A stretch of DNA of 11,363 nt from Sulfurovum sp. (GTDB lineage: Bacteria; Campylobacterota; Campylobacteria; Campylobacterales; Sulfurovaceae). The stretch is taken from the NCBI GenBank assembly GCA_015490315.1, contig WFYB01000207.1:1-11363 (forward strand), read 5' to 3'. Below the pieces are notes generated by a model. That model worked only from the letters and a program-made list of their open reading frames with translations, was not told the origin of the DNA and did no database searches. Shown here piece by piece: positions 6,874 to 11,363 of the stretch (its first letter is position 1; each line of letters begins with the position of its first letter). The position numbers and the translations under genes were made by a program.

Positions 6874-8243
6874 ACGTTCCTCCATCCCTTGAGCGCAAGT
6901 TTCTGTGACCAGACATCAGTGTCGGATCCTTTGGCACGGTACTCCTGCTTGGCTGTGCCTACAAGCAGCACGGTCACACGCTTGGCTTTGGATGCCAGTG
7001 CAGCAAGAAAATACATCAACTCCATCGTCGGTGGCTCCCATGCTTTGACAATAAGCAGGATATCCCCTCCCCTACCTATGCTCTCGATCACTCTTTTATC
7101 CTCTTCAAGGCTTCTGCTGCCGCCAGCTTCCGCCAGCATCGGTGCAGTGATGCCAAAGCGCTCTGCTATCACCTTCAGCTTCGCTTCGTCTATCGCCCAG
7201 CCTATGAGTGCATCGTAGCGGGGGTTGAGAGAGGTAAGCTCCCCTGTTTTCCCTGCACTCGTGAGGTGCTCTGCTGTTTTGGTGCTTTGCTCATGGGTAG
7301 TGATGAGCGGTTGGCGCATATCATGCAACAGTCTCTTGGCTCCCTCAAGCGAGAGAATAGATCGCTGCAGTGCCCGCCTGTAGCCAAACTCAGCGACGAG
7401 TATCATCACCAGACGCAGTACGATGGCATAAAAGAGTGTCGCCATTGCCAGAAACTTCCACCATCCGCCCAGCATCGAAGCATGTGCAAGCATCGATTCG
7501 CTCAGCTTCTCTCCAAGTCTGTAGTAGTGACTCTGCTCGATAAGCTCGGCTGATGGTACCGCCGAAGGCATCCACTCTCTCCATGGCAGTGCGATCCATG
7601 AGAGCAGCCGGTGAAACGCTTCGGGTGTGACATCGAGTGTCGTACTCCACGAAAAGGCGATATCTTTGGTCACCACCATACCGATCAGTGCTACCAGCAG
7701 ACCGAGTGAAAAGCTCAGCGCAATCCACTGCGAACGGCGGATGATGATCCAGTTTGCCAAGAGCGGATTGATCTTGATCTGGTTTATCTCCTTTTGGGCT
7801 TTTTGGGAAAAGAGTGCCAAAAAACGCTCCATCCAGTAAGCCGGAGAGAGATGGATCAGCGTACTCTCTCTGCGGTTTGCCCGCAACATAGAGAGGAGTG
7901 CCAGTATCATCGTCAAAATTGGCATGAGGATCACCATCGCCATAAAGTAGACCACATTAACCGGTTCACTGCCTTTGTAGTGCAGCAGCGCGATCCCAGA
8001 GAGCAGCCCAAAGACAAAAGCGATCACCATCAGCACCAATGTGATCCAGTAGAGATAACTTCCGATACGCTCTGCTGTCTCGCCTGTAATCAGATGGCGA
8101 TGCGCATCAAGCCAATAGCGCAGCATCTGGAGGGGTGCTTTGGGAAACTTGGGATCGGAGAGCACAAAGGCACGACGCTCCTCGCGTCCGCTTTTGTCTA
8201 CCTGTAGGAGTTCATAGAGGTCTATATAGTTTTTGAGGTTCAT
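6858..8243 (-). CDS. DUF2868-type integral membrane protein, partner of the GTPase
   Basis: This protein of 461 residues has about four membrane helices at 62-86, 96-121, 170-193 and 264-287. A periplasmic-size loop of about 70 residues lies between the third and fourth. The cytoplasmic C-terminal domain (about 295-461) contains GRGGDILLIVKAWEPPTMELMYFL (about 390-412) and KRVTVLLVGT (421-430), reminiscent of a nucleotide-binding or Rossmann-like fold but lacking a P-loop. The layout matches the DUF2868 family, normally encoded next to a DUF3482 GTPase, as here. The likely role is a membrane anchor or effector of that GTPase; the cellular process is unknown. The start ATG at 8243 has only a weak GAAG ribosome site. 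Expression is probably from the - strand TATAAT at 8353-8358. Confidence 0.85.
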   Translation of the reverse strand: MNLKNYIDLYELLQVDKSGREERRAFVLSDPKFPKAPLQMLRYWLDAHRHLITGETAERIGSYLYWITLVLMVIAFVFGLLSGIALLHYKGSEPVNVVYFMAMVILMPILTMILALLSMLRANRRESTLIHLSPAYWMERFLALFSQKAQKEINQIKINPLLANWIIIRRSQWIALSFSLGLLVALIGMVVTKDIAFSWSTTLDVTPEAFHRLLSWIALPWREWMPSAVPSAELIEQSHYYRLGEKLSESMLAHASMLGGWWKFLAMATLFYAIVLRLVMILVAEFGYRRALQRSILSLEGAKRLLHDMRQPLITTHEQSTKTAEHLTSAGKTGELTSLNPRYDALIGWAIDEAKLKVIAERFGITAPMLAEAGGSRSLEEDKRVIESIGRGGDILLIVKAWEPPTMELMYFLAALASKAKRVTVLLVGTAKQEYRAKGSDTDVWSQKLALKGWRNVWIKR

Positions 8244-8253
8244 TCGTCTTCAG

Positions 8254-8280
8254 AAGTTGCAAAATATAGTGAAGCAACTT
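8254..8280. promoter_or_regulatory. Inverted repeat, possible operator before the DUF2868 gene
   Basis: AAGTTGC (8254-8260) and GCAACTT (8274-8280) form a perfect 7+7 dyad around 13 AT-rich bases that include a - strand TATATT. It sits 11 bases upstream of the start codon, so it could be a repressor site or a leader hairpin close to the ribosome site. No regulator is identified. Confidence 0.3.
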
Positions 8281-8331
8281 TGACAAAACATCAAATGCTT
8301 TTCGTTTGTGATTTTGGACATAACTTGTGCC

Positions 8332-8360
8332 TTCATATATGGACTATGACCAATTATACT
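8332..8360 (+). promoter_or_regulatory. Promoter candidate for the hairpin RNA
   Basis: TTCATA (8332-8337, four of six -35 matches) and TATACT (8355-8360, five of six -10 matches) are separated by exactly 17 bases. The expected start site, A8368 or G8369, falls directly at the foot of the hairpin that begins at 8370. Confidence 0.5.
8353..8358 (-). promoter_or_regulatory. Candidate -10 box for the DUF2868-GTPase operon
   Basis: Read on the - strand this is a perfect TATAAT, about 110 bases upstream of the DUF2868 start. No convincing -35 is seen. It overlaps the + strand -10 at 8355-8360, so the two divergent promoters would compete for polymerase. Confidence 0.4.
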
Positions 8361-8369
8361 GCAAGTCAG

Positions 8370-8530
8370 CCCAAATCTTGAAATAGGATTCTTGCAATCT
8401 GTGCAATACTCGTGTTTAGGAAGTTTGTATCCTATCTGAGGCGCACCCGTAGGTGCGGTGACTGATAGGATGCGGACTTTATGAATACGATGATTGTGCA
8501 GAGTGCTGCATTTCTATTTCGAGATTTGGG
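8370..8530 (+). ncRNA. Long hairpin RNA, 161 nt, class unknown
   Basis: Every position i from 8370 to 8436 faces position 16900-i with no bulge. I count 49 Watson-Crick pairs, 11 G.T pairs and 7 mismatches (three T-T or C-C, three A-G or G-A, one C-T). The basal stem 8370-8386/8514-8530 has 17 pairs. A looser 11x11 region (8387-8397/8503-8513) follows, then a stem to 8436/8464 broken only by a 2x2 loop and one G-A. The apex is a separate CGCACC-CGTA-GGTGCG hairpin (8442-8457). All wobbles are G.T in the + sense and none is A.C, which points to RNA made from the + strand. A 17-base-spaced promoter ends just before the foot. No T-run terminator follows. The length and rod shape recall 6S RNA, but a wide open central bubble is not evident. 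A decayed MITE or palindromic repeat is the other option. Confidence 0.6.
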
Positions 8531-8558
8531 GTAAGCTAAGGAAGCTCCGGTGTATTGA

Positions 8559-9008
8559 TTATTCAAAATACTCCTCGATGATCTGAGGGAAGAGCTTCAT
8601 CGTTTTGTGAGCTTTGTCGATCTTCTTTTGGAAGATCTCCGCAGAGGCAGGGAAATTGTCAATGAACTCTTGATAGATCGCGATCTTATCAAGCATATGT
8701 GCTTCAAGCGCATCAAGGACTGCTTGCATATTCTCTTTGCTGGTTGCATACTTCATCAGCAGTTCAAACATCCGTTTACGCGGATGGATCGCCATATCAT
8801 CGCCTGCAGCTGCAGCGATCTCTTTGATATCCCATCTTGAGATATAGATACCGCTTTGCACCGGTGCGATCAGCTGTGCATAGAGTGCCTCGGTATAGGA
8901 AGGGTAGTCTCTCAGATTGGTCTCATCCGTTTCACAACTGCCGTCTACACAACTCTCATCGATCTTGAAATTCTCAAACTCTTTTCTCAGTTCATCCATA
9001 TCTCTCAT
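8559..9008 (-). CDS. Small helical protein of the TorD/ferredoxin operon, unknown function
   Basis: This 149-residue protein is acidic and almost entirely helical by composition. It has a Cys pair near the N-terminus (C20 and C25 in DESCVDGSCETDE) and a helical C-terminal half rich in Met, Phe and Lys (about 74-147). No signal peptide or membrane segment is seen, so it is probably cytoplasmic. It is the last gene of a four-gene - strand operon. The ATG follows the upstream stop codon after a single base, and its AGGAG ribosome site lies inside the end of the upstream gene, so translation is coupled. The context suggests an accessory role in maturing a metalloenzyme (formate dehydrogenase type). 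I do not recognise the family with certainty. Confidence 0.75.
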   Translation of the reverse strand: MRDMDELRKEFENFKIDESCVDGSCETDETNLRDYPSYTEALYAQLIAPVQSGIYISRWDIKEIAAAAGDDMAIHPRKRMFELLMKYATSKENMQAVLDALEAHMLDKIAIYQEFIDNFPASAEIFQKKIDKAHKTMKLFPQIIEEYFE

Positions 9009-9009
9009 A

Positions 9010-9480
9010 TTATTCTCCTATTAGTAACGGTATTGTATCGATATCTATCGGTGCATCAAACCAACGGTTGGCTATCAGCATCAGTTTGGCGACATAAAGG
9101 ATCTGGTCATCCAGAAATTCCGGAGTCTCGAAGAGCGCCTTGGCATCATCATCCAGACAATACCCCTGCACCTTCCCCTCAGAGACCTCAATAAAGTCGA
9201 TACGACCTTCTCTTTGTGCCGTATCATTTAAGCTGTCACAATACTCCACCGCTTTTGCCTGAAACTCTTTTTCGATCATCATCTTGTCCACTTTGGAGTG
9301 TGCGACATTCTGCATGGTGTAAGCAAAATGCTCATCAGTGATATTCAGCGCTATGGCTGTTGCATTGAGTCCGTTGCGTTTCATGATCTTGTTGAAATAT
9401 CTGCGCATATAGCCTGTCTGGGCATTGTGTCCGATGATCGTACAGAGCTTGGTATCGGGTTTGATTTCATGTGGCTTCAT
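9010..9480 (-). CDS. Small protein of the TorD/ferredoxin operon, possible stand-alone AroE-N-like domain
   Basis: This is a 156-residue protein. I chose ATG at 9480 because AAGGAG lies nine bases upstream; an in-frame TTG at 9507 would add nine residues encoded by a structured spacer. The pattern I(I)GHNAQTGYMRRYFNKIMKRNGLNATAIALNI, followed by a helix EKEFQAKAVEYCDSLNDTAQREG and then strand-turn-strand EVSEGKVQGYCLDDD, resembles the substrate-binding N-domain of shikimate dehydrogenase. There, GNP.xHSxSPxxH is followed by VPFKxxA...AD...A...GAVN...DGxLxGDNTDG. The catalytic Lys/Asp motifs are not clearly kept and there is no NAD(P) domain. Any catalytic role is therefore doubtful, and binding of a small ligand or of the apo-enzyme is more likely. 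No secretion signal is seen. The similarity is judged by eye. Confidence 0.75.
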   Translation of the reverse strand: MKPHEIKPDTKLCTIIGHNAQTGYMRRYFNKIMKRNGLNATAIALNITDEHFAYTMQNVAHSKVDKMMIEKEFQAKAVEYCDSLNDTAQREGRIDFIEVSEGKVQGYCLDDDAKALFETPEFLDDQILYVAKLMLIANRWFDAPIDIDTIPLLIGE

Positions 9481-9499
9481 ATATAGGCTCTCCTTTTCG

Positions 9500-9555
9500 C
9501 TGAGCAAAGCCCACCGAAAATTCCTCTCACTAAAGCTTCGCCTAGCGGCTCAGTT
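9500..9555. repeat. Inverted repeat in the spacer of the accessory operon
   Basis: CTGAGC (9500-9505) and GCTCAG (9550-9555) are exact complements that could close a 56-base structure. A smaller complementary pair lies inside (- strand CGAA and TTCG). The spacer is the only sizeable gap in this operon, and the structure ends just before the AAGGAG of the 156-residue gene. It could be a processing or attenuation site, or a repeat element. Confidence 0.3.
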
Positions 9556-9583
9556 GCTGTCCCAAGATCCTTTCCTAATCTCT

Positions 9584-10690
9584 TCACTCTTCTCTCCCCT
9601 CTCTACGTTTTTTTGCATTTTCATGCAAAATCATTGCCTCTTCCTCTTCGAGCATGCAGCGTGGGCATACCTGCTCACCGCCTGTATAGGTGAATGGGTT
9701 GCCGCATTCGTGGCAGCGCTTGATCTCAAATGCCGCCAGTGTACGCTGTGTGGGTTCGAAGAACTCCTTGATCTCATAGCCCGGCTGCAGATGAATGGCA
9801 TCTGGCTCACAGACATCGTGGCAGAGGTGACACTTGACACAGAGCATCGCATCAAAATGGATCAGAGAGAACTTTTTGTCTGTCGAGAGTGCCCCTGTCG
9901 GACAGATGCGGTAGCAGATCTGACAGTTGGTACACCCCTCATCTACAAACTTCTGCGAGGTAAAGCTCACTTCCTCCTCGGGCAGCACTTCAAACGTATC
10001 CGGAACACCTGCATGTTTCAGTGTCGTAAAGAGGATTTTGCGTTTATTGGGCAGATGCTTGTCTTTGATCTTGGCGATCACATCATCGGCGATCTCAAAA
10101 ACCTGCAGTTCACCCTCTTCTACCGCTTCATCAAACGCTTTTTTGTGCTTTAGGGCACCTTTGAGTGAGGCATTGGAGAGAAACTCTCTTCTCGAAGGGG
10201 CACTCTCCTGATCGTTTGACGCTATGCTGGTCTCTTCATCGCTGTTGGTCTCCAGTCGTTTGTCGCTAAAGGCAGAGAGTATAAAGTTCGCCTCTTCTAT
10301 CCTTTGGCGTATGATCTCAAGTACACTACTGCCCTCTTCATAGCTGGCAAGATCAAGCACCACAGGCTCCTCACTCGCCAACGCCAAAGAGATCAAATGC
10401 TCTACACTCAGCACCGAGATACAGGGTACATTAAGCTTTGGAGAGATCAGACGCACTTTCGAATCGAGAAAATTGAAAAAAAACTCCGTAGTCGAAAAGT
10501 CACTCAGTGAAAAAGCTTCTGTCGGACAGGCACCAACACATGCTGCAGCCTCTATGCCTGTTCCTGCTTTGAAGCTTGGGAGATTTTCCTGAAGTTCGAC
10601 GATCCCCTTTGCGGCATCCATACATTTTGTACAGGTCGAAAACTTGCTTTTTGCCCGCACACAAAGGGCTACATCAAAATGAAGTTTCAT
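9584..10690 (-). CDS. Multi-cluster 4Fe-4S ferredoxin-like protein with C-terminal zinc ribbon
   Basis: This 368-residue cytoplasmic electron carrier has three parts. The N-terminal module (1-65) has C10, C20-x2-C23 and C51-x3-C55-P, resembling a thioredoxin-like or single-cluster ferredoxin domain. The middle (about 75-245) has no cysteine motif except C90 and includes an acidic, Ser-rich linker. The C-terminal part has two classical clusters, CTNCQICYRICP (C253, C256, C259, C263) and CVKCHLCHDVCEP (C284, C287, C290, C294), followed by a zinc ribbon CHEC...CPRC (C326, C329, C342, C345) and a charged tail. No Tat or Sec signal is present. It starts three bases after the TorD-type gene and probably works with it in assembling, or transferring electrons to, a formate-dehydrogenase-type molybdoenzyme; that is inferred from context. 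The stop is at 9584-9586, and the next gene begins about 100 bases further on. Confidence 0.88.
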   Translation of the reverse strand: MKLHFDVALCVRAKSKFSTCTKCMDAAKGIVELQENLPSFKAGTGIEAAACVGACPTEAFSLSDFSTTEFFFNFLDSKVRLISPKLNVPCISVLSVEHLISLALASEEPVVLDLASYEEGSSVLEIIRQRIEEANFILSAFSDKRLETNSDEETSIASNDQESAPSRREFLSNASLKGALKHKKAFDEAVEEGELQVFEIADDVIAKIKDKHLPNKRKILFTTLKHAGVPDTFEVLPEEEVSFTSQKFVDEGCTNCQICYRICPTGALSTDKKFSLIHFDAMLCVKCHLCHDVCEPDAIHLQPGYEIKEFFEPTQRTLAAFEIKRCHECGNPFTYTGGEQVCPRCMLEEEEAMILHENAKKRREGREE

Positions 10691-10693
10691 CGC

Positions 10694-11350
10694 TTACTTT
10701 TCATCTTCGCTGCAATGTGCTTGCAGCATCTGCGTCACATACTCAAAATCACTGAGTAGAAACTCCAGTGTCAACTCACTACCGTCATGATAGAGCGGTG
10801 TTCGGGACTCTCTCTTGGCATTGATCAGGAACATCGGTGCCCACTCGAGCAGATGGTCTTTGAGAAAACCGTGCTGGATCTGCAGCAGTTCACAGACACC
10901 TTCGGCATCCTCCGCCTCCAGTGCTTTCTTCAGGGCAACATTGAGCATATACATAAACTCAAGCTCTACACCGATATGATCCGGGCTTACCACACGCGCT
11001 TCAGAGAGTTTGACCCTAAAATCGAGTGCATTGTAGAGCTCAAGTACAGGGTTGTCTCCGCCGCTTTCGATCATCTGGTCTTCACGCGTATAGAAGCTTT
11101 CATACGGCACAAGGTGCATGACAAAAAGATTGGCAAAATCGACATTGTAATATTCGTTGATCAAAGTCTTGAGGTCATGCTCTTCTCTCTTTTTCCATTG
11201 CTTATAGTTGGGCAGCAGGTTGAGTATCTCAACATCTTGCTCTATCGAATTCAAAAATGCCTCATCTACTTCAACCAGCATCAATCTTGATACCAGTGCA
11301 TACATAGCAATACGGCTCTCTACATCCTGCTTCATCTTATCCATCATCAT
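10694..11350 (-). CDS. TorD/DmsD-family molybdoenzyme chaperone
   Basis: This is an all-helical cytoplasmic chaperone of 218 residues. The family pattern is visible as DFANLFVMHLVPYESFY (71-87), SPDHIGVELEFMYML (122-136) and LQIQHGFLKDHLLEWAPMF (156-174), the last two containing the conserved PDH and HLxxWxPxF elements. Proteins of this family bind the twin-arginine signal or the apo-form of molybdenum/tungsten enzymes (TMAO or DMSO reductase, formate dehydrogenase) until the cofactor is loaded. The gene opens with three consecutive ATG codons (11342-11350). AAGG in TAAGGTTATA lies six to twelve bases upstream of them, so the exact start is uncertain by two residues. It is the first visible gene of the - strand accessory operon. 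The ferredoxin partner and Campylobacterota context favour formate dehydrogenase as client, but the client gene is not in the window. Confidence 0.88.
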   Translation of the reverse strand: MMMDKMKQDVESRIAMYALVSRLMLVEVDEAFLNSIEQDVEILNLLPNYKQWKKREEHDLKTLINEYYNVDFANLFVMHLVPYESFYTREDQMIESGGDNPVLELYNALDFRVKLSEARVVSPDHIGVELEFMYMLNVALKKALEAEDAEGVCELLQIQHGFLKDHLLEWAPMFLINAKRESRTPLYHDGSELTLEFLLSDFEYVTQMLQAHCSEDEK

Positions 11351-11363
11351 TATAACCTTAGTC

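Noticed and set aside
8370..8530. Integron attC site or retron msr-msd as explanation for the long hairpin
   Set aside because: No RYYYAAC/GTTRRRY core sites are seen at the ends, and no integrase or reverse transcriptase gene lies in the window.
8481..8534. 17-codon frame starting MNTMIVQ inside the 3' arm of the hairpin
   Set aside because: It is very short with no properly spaced Shine-Dalgarno, and its sequence is fixed by pairing with the 5' arm.
9425..10153. 242-codon + strand open frame
   Set aside because: It is antisense to the iron-sulfur protein; its cysteines come from the complementary sequence, and it has no ribosome site or family signature.
1..11363. tRNA, rRNA, CRISPR array, complete insertion sequence or transposase gene
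   Set aside because: No cloverleaf-like segment, spaced direct repeats, rRNA-like sequence or transposase motifs were found on either strand by eye.

Overview
The window looks like chromosomal DNA from a sulfur- or hydrogen-oxidising Campylobacterota bacterium (Sulfurovum/Sulfurimonas-like). This is an inference. It rests on the gene order ispDF - atypical response regulator - sulfate-adenylyltransferase-like gene - pgpA, which I know from Campylobacter jejuni (Cj1607-Cj1610 region), on the fused IspDF typical of this phylum, and on a formate-dehydrogenase-type accessory cluster.

Positions 1-3795 (+ strand) form a tight operon. ispDF (isoprenoid precursor synthesis) overlaps by ATGA with a response regulator of the HP1021/CemR kind whose receiver has lost its phosphorylatable aspartate. 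It is followed by an ATP-sulfurylase homologue with altered active-site motifs and by pgpA (phosphatidylglycerol synthesis). A weak and a strong hairpin lie downstream, the strong one shared with the convergent gene.

Positions 3859-8243 (- strand) hold an integral membrane DUF2868-type protein, its overlapping DUF3482-type GTPase partner and, directly behind the GTPase, a 529-codon frame that resembles the C-terminal part of a conjugative TraG-like protein. That frame has no ribosome binding site and its first codons run through a REP-like palindrome, so it is probably a truncated, transferred remnant. Antisense inside its low-complexity linker is a 40-codon hydrophobic + strand frame with an extended -10 box and a good Shine-Dalgarno.

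Positions 8244-8558 are intergenic and hold the most unusual signal: a 161-nt hairpin (8370-8530) with a bulge-free 67-position stem. It has 49 Watson-Crick pairs, 11 G.T pairs and no A.C mismatches when read as + strand. A plausible promoter would start transcription at its foot. I read this as a structured non-coding RNA of unknown class.

Positions 8559-11350 (- strand) form a four-gene operon: a TorD-family chaperone, a multi-cluster ferredoxin with a zinc ribbon, a small protein with possible similarity to the shikimate-dehydrogenase substrate-binding domain, and a small helical protein. Together they look like maturation or accessory factors for a molybdenum/tungsten enzyme such as formate dehydrogenase, whose structural genes would lie outside the window.
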